The notes under the pieces were generated by a model, which was given only the letters and a program-made list of their open reading frames with translations, searched no databases and had not been told where the DNA came from. 64,000 nucleotides of DNA from Sycobia sp. Sy_11 (Eukaryota > Arthropoda > Insecta > Hymenoptera > Epichrysomallidae): the NCBI GenBank assembly GCA_018907035.1, contig JACCIC010000004.1, positions 7,152,001 to 7,216,000 of the forward strand. The letters run 5' to 3'. This document shows, piece by piece, positions 34,706 to 46,059 of the stretch (position 1 is its first letter; every line of letters begins with the position of its first letter). The position numbers and the translations under genes were made by a program.

Positions 34706-36186
34706 ATTTTCATGTTTTTGAAAATAAAAATGTATTTCAAGTAATTATTGTTTGAAAGATAAGAATCGAGTTCTTCATTTTAAATTAAATTTCTTGAGTG
34801 AAGTATTGAAATTCTTAATCCAAGTATATATTCACTTAATTTTGTCGGCTTGAATCAAATATCTAAATTTTTTGATTCCAAAATTTTCAGTTATTGGTTC
34901 AAGAAAATATTTTTACCCATTTTCTAGAAAATCTTGACAAAAATCTAGGAGATATTTAATTAATCCAAGAATTTATTTTCCTGATTTTAAATTTGAAATC
35001 ATTGGTTCCAGATAATATTTTCTTTAGATAAGAAAATATTCATTTAATTTCCAATATTTGTGTTCTGCTGTTGAGAAAATATAAGCTTTATTTTAGTAGC
35101 TACTTACTTGGTTAAAGTTTATGCGATTACTTGGTTAAAGAAAATATTTACTTAGTACAGAAAATCGCATAAATTTCTTGAATCAAGTAATATTTACTTT
35201 ATATTAGAATTTTAGCAGTATATAATTTTAATGAATTATTTCGAAAAATCTATTTCGTAAACTTAGAACATTTTAATTAATTAATTCGATAATATTGTTC
35301 TTTTGATAGTTCCAGAAAAATCTTTGACCACAGATTTGATCAGTCTATAATTTAAGTATTTAGATTATTTGTAATTCTAGCTATTAGATTTTCTGAATTC
35401 AATGCATTACTTTTTTGTTTTAATATAATAACCTTCTGATTCAAAATTTTGTTTTTTAGATTAAGAACATATTTATTTATATATGTATTGTGTAACTCTG
35501 TTCTATATATACTGTATCAAAACAATTAAATACTAATTTCTAGAAAATATTAGTTTGATTCTGTAAAGCCTTTTTTAGAGAATCAAAAGTATTGTGTTCA
35601 TGTATATGATTACTAAATTTAAGAAATTCAGGTTTTCCATTTTAATTTTGATCAGCTTGTTTGAAAGAAACGTTTTCTAGAAAATGATAATGCTTATTTT
35701 TAGATTATGATGAGCTAAATTTAAGTAATTAGAACATTATAATTAAATAAATATTTACTTGACTGAATTTTTGTTCTTAAGAAAATTTCTATTCTCTTGG
35801 TTAAACTTAGAAAATCATGTTTTTCGTGAATGTAAGTTAAAATTTCGATCGCATTTAAATTTTGAATACGTATTCTATACGGTCAGGATTAAATGATAGG
35901 ATATTTTTTACTGTAAATTTAACAAAAAAAAAAAAAAATAAGAAAATGATGGCAACATTTGTTGCATGTATATCGGTAAACTGCCTGCTAGGCCTCGTAG
36001 AACGTGCGTATAGATGGACAGGTAATAAACAGTGAGAGCAGGTGAGAGAAAGAAACGAAGCAGTATAGAGGACACTCGCGGGCAGATGCAGGTACATGAT
36101 ATGGCAACACCCACCAACATCGAGTAATCCATGTTCATCTCCTTGGATTTTTCTTTTCTCCCCTCCCCCTCTCGCTCTCACATTCC

Positions 36187-36223
<37 letters not shown>
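36187..36223. repeat. (CT)n microsatellite
   Basis: A pure CT tract that produces an Arg-Glu frame on the other strand. Confidence 0.9.
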
Positions 36224-36233
<10 letters not shown>

Positions 36234-36859
36234 CTCCATACAAGGTAGTTATGTGTCACATATGATTATATAGGATTCTGAAATGATACTCCAAAAATAT
36301 AAAAAGCAATCAAATAATTTTTGGAAAAGTTTACAATCTATAAGTAGCAACTTTTTCGAGATCTATTGCATTCGTAAACATAAATCAATTGCTGACAATG
36401 GCTATGAATATTGTCTCAATTTTAAGTTAATTTTTTTAAAGCGTACATATATTTTGTTGCAACTTAATTATTTTAGTTCAATAGAGAAACAGTATAAAAT
36501 TAAATCAAATATACATTTTTTTAGTTCCACCTAAAACGTATGTCATAGAAATAAGTCTATACTGAAAAAAAATTTTATAGATTTAAATAAAGGGTTGATT
36601 CGTATACCATTAATTAACCATTGATTTGAAATAAGTAATTTATACATTTAAAATACTGAATGTTTAGTTAAATACAGTAAATATTTTTTTGATATATGAG
36701 AACTGAGAATTTAAACAAAATATAACATTCAACTGTATTTTAACTTATTTAACTTATTAGACCGTCGTTTTCGTAATCTTCAACGATGTAAACGTACACT
36801 ATATATTATATTGCAATAAATACTAACTATATTTACATATTTTTCCACCGTTGTTATTG

Positions 36860-36903
<44 letters not shown>

Positions 36904-37207
36904 ATATTTGTATTATACGAAACGCAATGGTAGTGAATGTTCAACGCACACAATCTGCCGTTCAAGCTTTAGGCATCCCGATCAGAATGTTAATTAGGGT
37001 TATTATTAGGACTTAATTCTAATAAATAGAGAGTGTTTAACTGTTTAATAAGGCAGTTACATGTACTCTTCAACACTAAAAATCTTAATTTTAAAAATTA
37101 CTTATACAACTAAAACATATTCTAAATTTATTTTATACAAAAGTATAGAATAAGGCAAGTATGGTGTATTAGAAATTCTAATCTTTTAAAAATATTTGTA
37201 ACGTAAA

Positions 37208-37672
37208 GCTGTATATTTTTGTTTCAATAGAATTTGAATGAATGTTTGTTGGATTGCAATAAATATACTTTTAGGAAATCGACTCATTTGCATTTGGAAT
37301 TGATTTCAGTGTGTAGCACACGGTAAATAATATTCTTTAAAAAATTGCGCGAGATGATAATGTAAATAGAAAGAATTAAAACTTGTAATATAAAAATATA
37401 ATACATATGTTGTTATATAATTAATTTACATAAACTGGAATTGTTTATATATTTGCAACGTAACAAAGACTTTTGCTCTTTAAATAAACTTAACTATTCA
37501 TTTCAAATACAGGGTTGTTTCGAAATTACAGAATATTCGTTCCTATTAAGGCTGTATATTTTTGTTTCAATAGAATTCGAATGAATGTTTGTTGGATTAC
37601 AATAAATATACTTTTATGAAATTGACTCATTTGCATTTGGAATTATATTCAGTGTGTAGCGCAACGCAAATT
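37208..37672 (+). repeat. Direct duplication of about 125 bp
   Basis: The segment 37208-37330 (GCTGTATATTTTTGTTTC ... TTCAGTGTGTAGC) recurs at 37547-37672 with few differences, 340 bp downstream. This may be a repeated unit inside the TIR element. Confidence 0.8.
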
Positions 37673-37956
37673 ATGTTATTAGATAAGTAATTTAAAGGAT
37701 TTTGAACTTTTAGTTACATCATTTAATGGAATTTTTTGTATTTTACGAGATAAGTTAGAAAAACAATTGAAATTATCACCAATTTTTACTACCATATATA
37801 TAATCAGAATCCTAAAAAAAGTATATATAAAAATTTCAATAATAATCGCGTTAGTCGACTACTTGAAAAATTTGGTAGCTCTTTGCTATAAGCGATTTTC
37901 TCAGCTTTGATGTTTGCCAGTTTTCGAAACTTCAAGCTGCTTGCTAGCTGCTGTGA

Positions 37957-37960
<4 letters not shown>

Positions 37961-38011
<51 letters not shown>
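37961..38011. repeat. (TA)n microsatellite
   Basis: A pure tract close to the right arm of the TIR element. Confidence 0.9.
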
Positions 38012-38017
<6 letters not shown>

Positions 38018-38055
38018 GCAATAAAATTTCTTTTTGGTCAGTATAAGCTATTCAT

Positions 38056-38293
38056 CTTTTATTGCACCCTCCCCTGCCAGCCTATTGTCTCAACAAGCTT
38101 TTTCTCTGCACGCGCCGAAGACAGTCGTCTCCCCCCTCGATCGCACCATCGAAGGAGCTCGAAAAACCACCTCTGGAATATCGCACGAAACAGCCAGTAC
38201 CTCGCTTTGGCCGCCAGAGGCCCTCATTTTCAGTCGAAAATTTTTACTGCAGTCTGGCCCATAAGCGTCGGCTATCTCCCCTTATTATCTCTG
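38056..38293 (-). repeat. Right terminal inverted repeat of the 7.55-kb element
   Basis: The inverted counterpart of 30743-30933. It ends ...CTTATTATCTCTG at 38293 and carries small insertions relative to the left arm. Confidence 0.75.
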
Positions 38294-38930
38294 GTCTAAG
38301 CAAAGTTTGTTCCGAAATTGCTAAATTTTGACCAAAAGCAGCCAAAAGACATGTCGCATAAGCACCGCTCAGGAGCTGTTAAATGACGGTAACGATGGCT
38401 CAGATTTGCTCAAAAGGGTCATAACAGAAGATCAAATGTGGTTGTGGCGTCGAAACTAATACTCAACCATTCCAGTGGAAGCATGATGGATAACCAATAC
38501 CAAAAAATCACACTAAGTTCGATCAAATGTCAAGGTGTATCTTACTATTTACTTTAATTAATATGGTGTAGTGCATCTGAAGTTCTTACCACAAGGTCTT
38601 ACAGTTAACAAAGAGTATTAACAAGAAGTTATGGTCCATTTGTATGAAGCAATACAAAAAAATGTGCGGAGTTATGGAAAAAACAGTCATGATTATAGCA
38701 CCACCATAATGTGGCAGCTGGCACGACATTGCTTGTTTATATTTTTTTGGCCAACAACAACACCACAATCATGCCTAAGCCATCGTGTTTATCAGAATTA
38801 GCCTCCTCTGAATTTTTCCTACTTGCAAAACTGAAAAGACCCATGAAAGAACAACGTTTTACTACGATTGAAAAAGTAAAGACCGAATCACCGAAAGAGC
38901 TCAAAGCTATACCAAAAACTGTGACGCCGC
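38294..38930 (+). mobile_element. Right half of the split mariner
   Basis: Resumes at AKFVPKLLNFDQKQ (38301). It continues, with stops and shifts, through GSDLLKRVITED, FLPQGLTVNKEY, a degraded HHDNAPAH (now HHNVAAGT, catalytic D lost), then KTESPKELKAIPKT. The usual mariner C-terminus and right inverted repeat are gone, ending near the GA tract at 38976. Together with 30261-30742 it forms one element of about 1.1 kb. Confidence 0.8.
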
Positions 38931-38974
38931 AACGGGATGAGAAGAAAAAGGGTTTTCAAATAAATTAGATTCAC

Positions 38975-38975
<1 letters not shown>

Positions 38976-39067
<92 letters not shown>
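38976..39067. repeat. Long (GA)n microsatellite
   Basis: About 90 bp of pure GA right after the mariner relic, followed by a minisatellite that itself contains GA runs. Confidence 0.95.
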
Positions 39068-39069
<2 letters not shown>

Positions 39070-39082
39070 GAGCCGTGGGGAG

Positions 39083-39300
39083 TTGAGCACGGTGGACTCC
39101 GAGGAGCAGAAAAAGAAAGAGAGAGTGGGGGGAGAGTCGCGGCATAAAGCTGTCTGGTAGTGATAGAGCGCGGCGGGCTCCAGATGAGCAGACGGAAAGA
39201 GGGAGGGAGTACAGTCGCGGCGCATAAATGCCTGGCGGCAATTGAGCGCGGTTGACTCCGGGGGAGCAGAGAACAAAAGAAAGAGAGAGAGAGAGAGAGA
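39083..39300. repeat. GC-rich minisatellite, three units
   Basis: GAGCGCGGTKGACTCC-like units start at 39085, 39176 and 39244. Each is followed by GAGCAGA, a GA-rich run, then GTCGCGGC..ATAAA and CTGG. Unit length varies (91 and 68 bp) because the internal GA run changes length. Confidence 0.75.
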
Positions 39301-40758
39301 CTATGTGTGTATCGAATTCGTATATATATGCAACGTTCCGTCTCCTTCGGTCTTACTTTTTTCAGATTTTAGTTTTTTATACAGGAAATTTGTGAGGCTT
39401 AGGGTACGTGATTCGGAGGGAGGAACGTATCAGGACAGGTTTTCGGGTGAATAACTTGAGACTCGTTTTTTATGTTTTAATAAATAACAAAATAAATATA
39501 TTCTCTTTATAAGTTACAAAAAAAATAGTAACGATAATCAATTCTAGTTGATTGGGATCTCGCTGTAGATACCCTGAAACAAAAAATAATGATTCGCAAA
39601 TTAATTACTCGCGCCTTTAATTGATTTTATATTATATCTATTAGTAATTGGATTATCTAAATTTCCACGAATTTAAACGGCCTAGGCCCAGTAAGTTTCT
39701 CGCTTTGTTTATTATATTTACATAAGCGGTTCCTCTTTCTATTTCTTATATTTACATCAGTGGCCCGTCTATTTACACGGTGTTTCTTCCGCACTATCGT
39801 AATAAATCTTTTTCTCTCTTTTATATCGCGCTAAGGTGCACTTTAGCCGGTGATATAAAAGCGTTTGGTGCTTTACTTAGGAATAAGTGTTTATTATTCC
39901 TTAGCAAGACTCAGTCTTCTTTTGATTTATTTCACAGGATTTAATTTCTATATTTATAATAATAACTCGATCAGCGTTATGATGACTTGCAAATTTTCGG
40001 TCGCCGGTCGGTCTGGTATCAATCCGAGGTGCGCCTCGTGATTAATATCCGTCCGGTAGTTTAATTCGACGAAAAGCATCGCCTTTTCCCCGAATTAAAT
40101 TAAATCGATTATAATTTTGTTTCCCGGTGGCTTTTCTGGATTATTTTCTAGGTGAAAAAGAAATACTTTTTCAGAAGTCGGGTGCGCCCGTTCTTCTGGG
40201 TCGGTAATCTTTTTTTTACTCTTTTTTACGAGTAAAGATGCTTTCCTTTGGCCTCGTGAAAGAGTTTTCACCCAGGAAACACAAAATTTGTCGGTCGGTA
40301 GATGACAGTTCCCTTCGTCACTCGAGAGGCATCCTTCTTCGATGAGTGCCGAAAACGAACCGTGCTCTTGGCAAAATTTATCCGGTTTAGATTCACATAA
40401 AAAGTACGTTACTTTATTTAGCCGGTTTTTTTATTGGTTAATTTGAAAATACGCGATACTCTATAATTGTACGTACTTCATTTATTATTTGCCTGCTGAC
40501 CTCTCTCATGCCTATTTATTGATTGTTATATATTCTGTAACAGTCAAGGTGCACCTTATCCTGTTTACAAAATTTATACAGCTCAAAAAAATCTAGTATA
40601 ATCGGTTTTTATTGGATAATGTGAAACCTAATCTATCTTGCCTTTTTCGCGTTACATTTCCCCTTTTTTTCTGGAGCGGAAATTTATATGGCAAATTTTC
40701 GCTTTGGACAATCGAAAGTATTATTACTTACGTTTTTTAAGGCGGTAGCTCGTCGCAC
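39301..40758. other. Unassigned mixed-composition DNA
   Basis: More GC than the genome background, with many GGTCGGT and CTTTTTC words. No coding frame longer than short. Possibly UTR of an LTR-type element. Confidence 0.3.
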
Positions 40759-41158
40759 CTATCCCGTTTCTCTTATAATTCGTAGCAGGTATCGGGTATC
40801 CCCGATACGCGCCCGGTAACGTACATATCCCTGAAGATATTGGAGGATTTGTCCATCGGGGAGTTTAAACTCATATAATGTTCTTCTAGGTGTGGCCGTA
40901 TCACAGTAGGGTGTCGTCGGCCTCAGCTGCGCTTCGGAGTCCTTGATTTGCTTTTGTAAGTTCATTGATATAATTTCAGGTGACTACGGCCGTTTTTTGG
41001 AGTTGTTAGGCGCCCCCCTGAAATCTTCCTTTCTCAATTTCAGCGTTAGTGGCCGTTTCTGATGCCTCTCGTTCAAATTTTCGTCTTCCTCCGAGTCCTC
41101 TGATGTCGACGAGGTCTCTGATGATGAAGACGATGAGAGTGGAGACTTCGAATCTTAT
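40759..41158 (-). pseudogene. Unknown ORF fragment with acidic Ser-rich leader
   Basis: Minus-strand reading gives a Ser/Glu-rich leader (SPLSSSSSSETSSTSEDSEE, then LTLKLRKEDFRGAPNN), a stop near 40998, and then a 68-codon frame with RRTLYEFKLPDGQILQYLQG and YVRYRARIGDTRYLLRI. I do not recognise the family. The arrangement suggests a broken retroelement gag or accessory ORF. It could also be two exons of a real gene. Confidence 0.25.
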
Positions 41159-41173
41159 CTCTCTCGCTTCTAT

Positions 41174-41208
<35 letters not shown>
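41174..41208. repeat. (GA)n microsatellite
   Basis: A pure GA tract at the edge of a LINE ORF2 tail. Confidence 0.9.
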
Positions 41209-41211
<3 letters not shown>

Positions 41212-41341
41212 TAACTGCTCGTGTAGAGAGGCGGACACATCACAGCACGTACTGTCCGTTTGTCCCAAATATGATGAAATTAAAATCAGGTTTCAAAGAG
41301 AAAATAATACCTCTATTGAGGTGCGAACTCTATTCAGCTGA
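41205..41341 (+). pseudogene. LINE ORF2 C-terminal tail with zinc-knuckle motif
   Basis: Translates NDNCSCREADTSQHVLSVCP, then KYDEIKIRF, and ends at TGA (41339-41341). The C-x-C ... H ... C pattern followed by CPKYDEI is the usual C-terminal signature of R1/Jockey-like ORF2 proteins. The upstream part is lost into the GA tract. It is not from the LINE at 31190 in any obvious way. Confidence 0.55.
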
Positions 41342-41720
41342 CGTAATTTATATGTACGCAAAGATCTATTTATTATATATTCCTACACAAGTAGACCGGT
41401 ACTATACACCGGTCTACAAATCTACAAATCAGAAACCACAATAAAAATTAACCAGCCTTTACAGTGGTTAGGAAATCTAGTCTGTATTAACAAGGTGCAA
41501 TAAACAGTGGTTCGGAACTCACTATAAACTGAAGGTCCACAAAAATCACAATGATGTACAGATCTGCAATTAAAAGAAAAATTTAGCAAAAATGAAAAGT
41601 TTTGGAGCACAACCGGCTGATAAAGCCAAAGCTAGGTGAGGCAGGGAATATTTATGTGTAACAAAGCATAACTGAGCGACCTTTGTTTTTTTGTGTAAAT
41701 GACATTTAATGAAAGAAAAG
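41342..41720. other. Probable LINE 3' UTR
   Basis: Follows the ORF2 tail directly. It has a small hairpin AGACCGGTACTATACACCGGTCT near 41394 and no coding frame. Confidence 0.3.
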
Positions 41721-41721
41721 T

Positions 41722-41868
41722 ATTACAGGTACGTCGAGGACATCCGCAACGCAACTGACGCCATTTTGTAGATAATTCCGGTCAACGGCACAAAAATATC
41801 ATTTAACATGCCGTTTGAATACGCTAAACGTTGTATTGGCTTGAAGGGGGGCTATTTTCAATGAAATA
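41722..41868 (+). pseudogene. Mariner transposase C-terminal relic
   Basis: Reads RYVEDIRNATDAIL, a stop, then IIPVNGT and PFEYAKRCIGLKGGYFQ with a stop. The FxxAKRCIxxxGxYF ending is the C-terminus of many mariner and Tc-like transposases. AATAAA follows at once. Only this tail is recognisable. Confidence 0.45.
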
Positions 41869-42640
41869 AATGAATTTTACTAAAATATGTTATTGTCCTT
41901 TTTTGTAAATATCTGAGTAATTTTAAAACAGACATTTACATGGGGGACGAACCTCTTCGTGCTAATCTATGTTCAAATACTGAATGAGATGATGACGTAA
42001 TGGTCATGCAGGTGAACATAATGTATGATATTGCGCATACATTCGATAATTTAGAATGAAGCCCATAGTCAGATTATAGGCCATTGTATCGTGGTTGGTA
42101 CGTTCCTCCGAAAAGTTATTTTGAAGACACGATTTTCTGAAATAAAACACTGTAGATTTGAAGAAGGAAACAAAGTATTCATTTTCTGACCTTAAGGAAA
42201 TAGTGTATACAGCTAAAGAGCTCGGAAAATACTGTCGGAATACGTTCAGTGGATAGTTTCCTCCGGATTTTTTCTCTCCGCGCCCTTAAAATATGAAACA
42301 ATTGTTAGATACGCTTATATATTTTTGTAGGACTTAAAGACAATCGTCCCTTTGTAGATGCAGATGCACAGTCACGTACATATACGCAACACTCATTTTT
42401 ATTTTCGAGTTACAATAAAGTTTTCACACTTCAACGCGCTCATACAGATCCAATTCGACGAACCTTACCGCACATGTTTAAATGAATGCCTTACACAGAC
42501 GCAATTACATCAACATGCACACGCATACACACACGCGCACACACATACCTATACCGATAGGAAAAGTGTTAAATAATAATTAAATAGTATTATTTTCATA
42601 ATGTTACCGTTTTATTTCAACGCTTTTGATATTCATAGTA
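41869..42640. other. Unassigned DNA with a CA-rich microsatellite
   Basis: No gene. A CACACACGCGCACACACA tract lies at about 42515-42550. Confidence 0.4.
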
Positions 42641-42803
42641 TGTCCCAAAAGTTGTGAGACTACGGGTATAAAATCTGTATTACTTGCGCTATCTTCATGA
42701 AACTTTGGTCACTAGTTACTACAATCTTCCTCTACCTCTCTACAAAGTTTTAAGTAGAGCAGTTTACGTGGGAGTATCAAAGTGGTTGCTGTCATTATTT
42801 AAG

Positions 42804-43330
42804 ATGAATAAAAATATCTAACAACGTGTTGCAATTAAATTTTGCTTTAAAGTTGGTATAAGTGTAACGGAAATGAAAGAAATGTCTCGTGTTCCTAATT
42901 ATCGGTGGTATAACTTTTTTGCCATAGGTAGAGAGTTGGTTGAAGACGACGAAAGGAGCGGGGGGCCATGCGCGACGAAGAGTGATAATAACATTGACAA
43001 AGTTGCAGCTGCGATGAAGGATAACCGTAACTCTAGTTGTAGATTGATTGAAGAACTTACTGGAATATCAAAATCCACTATTCAATGTAATACAACATAC
43101 AATAACAAAGACTTGAAAAAAAGAAGGTGTTCGGGCATTTCGTTCTGCACGCGCTAACTGCCCAACAGCGAGAGTAACGATTCTCATGCACCTGACTTGC
43201 TGGAAATGATTGAATCGCAGCCAAATTTTCTTGAAACAATTATTACGGACGATGGAAATTGTTATTTTGCATACCCTGTAACGAAACGCCAAAGTGCCGA
43301 GCGTTTGTGATTAAAAACACAATTGGAACG
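42804..43330 (+). pseudogene. Mariner transposase N-terminal half, broken
   Basis: After a stop near the start come QRVAIKFCFKVGISVTEM, GRELVEDDERSGGPCATK and IEELTGISKSTIQ, the helix-turn-helix region. A frameshift follows, then LLEMIESQPNFLETIITDDG and TKRQSAER, which is the first catalytic block. The second and third catalytic aspartates are missing. It is a distinct family from the other mariners here. Confidence 0.7.
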
Positions 43331-43580
43331 CGAGGAATGGCTAGACATGAATACTTATAATTAAGTATGTATGAATAAAATGGTGTTGTATAAGATAACT
43401 TTTCTAGATAAAGCGATTAAGATGTTCTTATGATATGTGCAAATAATTGTGTATTTCTGTAATTTAGTTTACTGCTTTCCCTAATAAAGTTTTTTTTTAA
43501 TAGCATAAAAAAAGAACACAATATCTGTATACTAGTTCTCCTACAAAAAAACATTACTATAGCTTGTCTTTGCTTTAAAA

Positions 43581-44646
43581 ATGGCTGACTACGCGCCCAA
43601 TGAGATTGTTGATATGATAATGTTTTTAGGAGTGTGTACTAATAATTATCGTGCTGCAGCAACACTGTACGCTGAACGTTTTCCAAATAGAAGACATCCT
43701 ACTAATGTGACAATACAAAGTATAACTGCTAGAGCTCGTCAAAGAAGCCTTGTTCGCTAACGCAGGTGTCGCGAGTACAATGAAGATGATGCACGTGTCA
43801 TAATTATTCTTGCAGTTATTCATCTTAATTCTCATATCAGCAGTCGTCAAATTGAAAGGGAAGTCGGTATTCCAAGGAGAACATGTCTGAGAATTTGAAA
43901 TCGGCTTAATTATCATGCTTACCATATTACGCTCGTACAGGAATTGAGAATAAATCACATGCAAATGAGGATTGAATTTTTCTAATGGGCTTTACGGACT
44001 ATAGAAAATGATCCCAATTTTTTGAAACTATGTCCTTTTCTCTGATGAAGTAAAATTGTATAGCGATGGACATTTAAACAGGCACAATTGTTATTATTGG
44101 TCAAATGTGAATTATCACTGGCACAGAACTATAGACCATCAGCATCGTTGGAGCCTTATGGTATGGTTTGGAATTGTAAAGGGATATTTGATTGACTCTT
44201 ACTTTTTTGAACGGAACGTTGATAGAAAAAGCTATTTGCACTTACTTAGAGACCAGTTACCGGAATTATTAGAAGATGTTGATTTAGAAATCAGACGAAG
44301 AATGTGGTTTCAGCAGGATGTGGCAGCACCACACTTTGCACGAACTGTCTGTCAATTTTTGAATCAGAATTACCATGGAAGATGGATCGGTAGAGGAGGG
44401 CCAGTTAATTGGCCTCCTAACTCACCTGATCACACATCTCTGGACTTCTATTTGTGGGGCTTCATAAAGAATGTTGTTTTTCAAGAGCGGCCCACAACTA
44501 GAGAAAACATGCAAGATCGCATTCGTCAAGCATGTGCAGCAATTCCGAGCCAGACTCTACTGAACACTGTACGCCATTTTCAGCGGCGCTTAACTTTGTG
44601 CCTACAAGCAAATGGAGGTAACCTTGAACATATGCTTCGTGGTTAA
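43581..44646 (+). pseudogene. DD41D transposase with DUF4817-like N-terminus
   Basis: IS630/Tc1/mariner-group transposase. The ATG at 43581 gives MADYAPNEIVDM, with AATLYAERFPNRRHPTN typical of the DUF4817 helix-turn-helix domain of insect elements. A stop at about 43759 precedes RRCREYNEDDARV and HISSRQIEREVGIPRRT. A frameshift near 44000 leads to LFSDEVKLYSDG (first D). The long open part 44056-44646 has WFQQDVAAPHFARTV (second D), then GRWIGRGGPVNWPPNSPDHT and LDFYLWG (third D). I count 41 residues between the last two. It ends ANGGNLEHMLRG. Two lesions make it inactive, but the catalytic half is well kept. Confidence 0.85.
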
Positions 44647-44878
44647 AACAGTGAGAGGCACTGGAACTCACTTTAATCAAGCACCTCGAAGGAAACAGAA
44701 CTTACTATGTCCACGTCGTGTTTTCTGGGTAACGCTAAAAGTAAGGACAACGTGTTGAAGATCAATTTTTTCAAGGTATTTGTCATATTGGGGTTGAACA
44801 TTGCTCATAAAAGTACATTAACGACAATTATTCTATCAGAAAAGGCAATCAAATAGCAACCACAGGATTTTTTAACAT

Positions 44879-45195
44879 TTGACCTTGAAATGACCATTTA
44901 AGGATCATAAAAATTTTTATTTACTGTTTCTGACGTGAAACTTTTTCCAAATCCAGTGTCAAAAAAAGGGCTCCCATTGGAAAGAACACCCTAACCTCTA
45001 GATAGTCTTGAAAACACGGGTTTTGCCAGAATTTGACACTGAAATGACCTTTTAAGGGTAATAAAAAAAATGTTCATATACTGTTTCGGACGTAAAATTT
45101 CCTGCTCTTTCCGAATCCAGTATCAAAAATAGGGGTTCCCATTTAAAAAAACACTTTGACCTTTAAATAACCTTGAAAATGAATTTCTGGGTCAA
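44879..45195 (+). repeat. Diverged tandem duplication
   Basis: A segment beginning near TTTGACCTTGAAATGACC (44879) and one beginning near 45045 share TACTGTTTCnGACGT, TTTCC..ATCCAGT and CCCATT words in the same order. It lies 3' of the DD41D transposase and is probably its subterminal repeat region. Confidence 0.6.
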
Positions 45196-45271
45196 CAACT
45201 TTTGTCTAAACCATTTTTTCGTTTCACGTTTTAAAAACGAAGAAATTCGGGTGTATACATTAAAATGGCCC

Positions 45272-45349
<78 letters not shown>

Positions 45350-45527
45350 GGTTTAGACAAAAGTTGTTCATGACAAAGGGAGTCAAATAATGGTGACCTT
45401 GAATTTGACCCAGAAATTCATTTTCAAGGTTATTTAAAGGTCAAAGTGTTTTTTTAAATGGGAACCCCTATTTTTGATACTGGATTCGGAAAGAGCAGGA
45501 AATTTTACGTCCGAAACAGTATATGAA
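45073..45527. repeat. Large imperfect palindrome around a (TA)n core
   Basis: The left arm 45073-45224 and right arm 45347-45527 are inverted copies at high identity. The right arm has an extra block of about 36 bp (TTCAAGGTCACCATTATTTG onward on the reverse strand). The core includes AAAATGGCCCACCCTATA (45263-45280), then (TA)n at 45279-45346. Confidence 0.85.

Positions 45528-45528
<1 letters not shown>

Positions 45529-45579
<51 letters not shown>
45529..45579. repeat. (TA)n microsatellite
   Basis: A pure TA tract immediately after the palindrome. Confidence 0.9.
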
Positions 45580-45580
<1 letters not shown>

Positions 45581-45589
45581 TTAAACCAT

Positions 45590-46055
45590 AAATCAAATAT
45601 AAATTAGCGAAATAAAATAATTTAAAATATAAATAAAATATAAAATCTTTCAAATTGAGAGCGTTAAACCGCGCTACTATTCCACTGCTTTGGTGGAAAT
45701 ATTTTAAATCAGTGCTTTCGCTATAACAGAATTTTCTCTCATCATCGAGAATTTTTAGACCTGTATATACAACCATGGTTTAGCCTCAGCCTTATCGAAA
45801 CAGTCTTATCGAAACGAATTTTTTAGACAGTCACCTTCTTCAAATTCGCCAAGATAACAAATTCCTTGTCGCTGTATAACGCTGATTCCGAAGAGGGCTC
45901 AACTGCCCTCGGCCACATTAAGTTTTCTTACGAAAATTGCTAGTTTATTGTTCGGCTAGTACGGTGCTCAAAATTGCAATCTGTCCTCGTCAGAAATGAT
46001 AAACATTGAGCCAAACTTTCCTTTCAGTATCGACAAAGCCAACTAAGATATTTCA
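45590..46055. other. Unassigned DNA
   Basis: No gene or repeat recognised; probably part of the decayed elements on either side. Confidence 0.3.
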
Positions 46056-46059
46056 AACA

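Larger units (their letters stand above)
34706..37900. other. AT-rich interior of the TIR element
   Basis: No protein-coding frame. It contains recurring words (ATTGGTTCAAGAAAATATTT at 34894 and a variant at 35001; ACTTGGTTAAAG twice near 35108), a (CT)n tract at 36187-36223, a (TA)n tract at 36862-36893 and a duplicated segment at 37208/37547. Confidence 0.5.
30743..38293. mobile_element. 7.55-kb element with long terminal inverted repeats, inserted in a mariner
   Basis: Both ends read CAGAGATAATAAGGGGAG in inverted orientation and similarity continues inward for about 190 bp (left) and 238 bp (right, with small insertions). A 7-bp direct repeat GTCTAAG flanks it, and the two halves of one mariner abut it on each side, so a single insertion event is the simplest reading. 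CAGAG ends and a duplication near 8 bp recall hAT-type elements, but no transposase is visible, so class is open. The interior holds an R1-clade LINE and AT-rich DNA. Arm divergence suggests an old insertion. Confidence 0.65.

Noticed and set aside
30261..38930. Explaining the two inverted arms as unrelated single insertions
   Set aside because: Both arms end exactly at the same breakpoint in one split mariner with a shared 7-bp direct repeat, so one insertion is simpler, although not proven.
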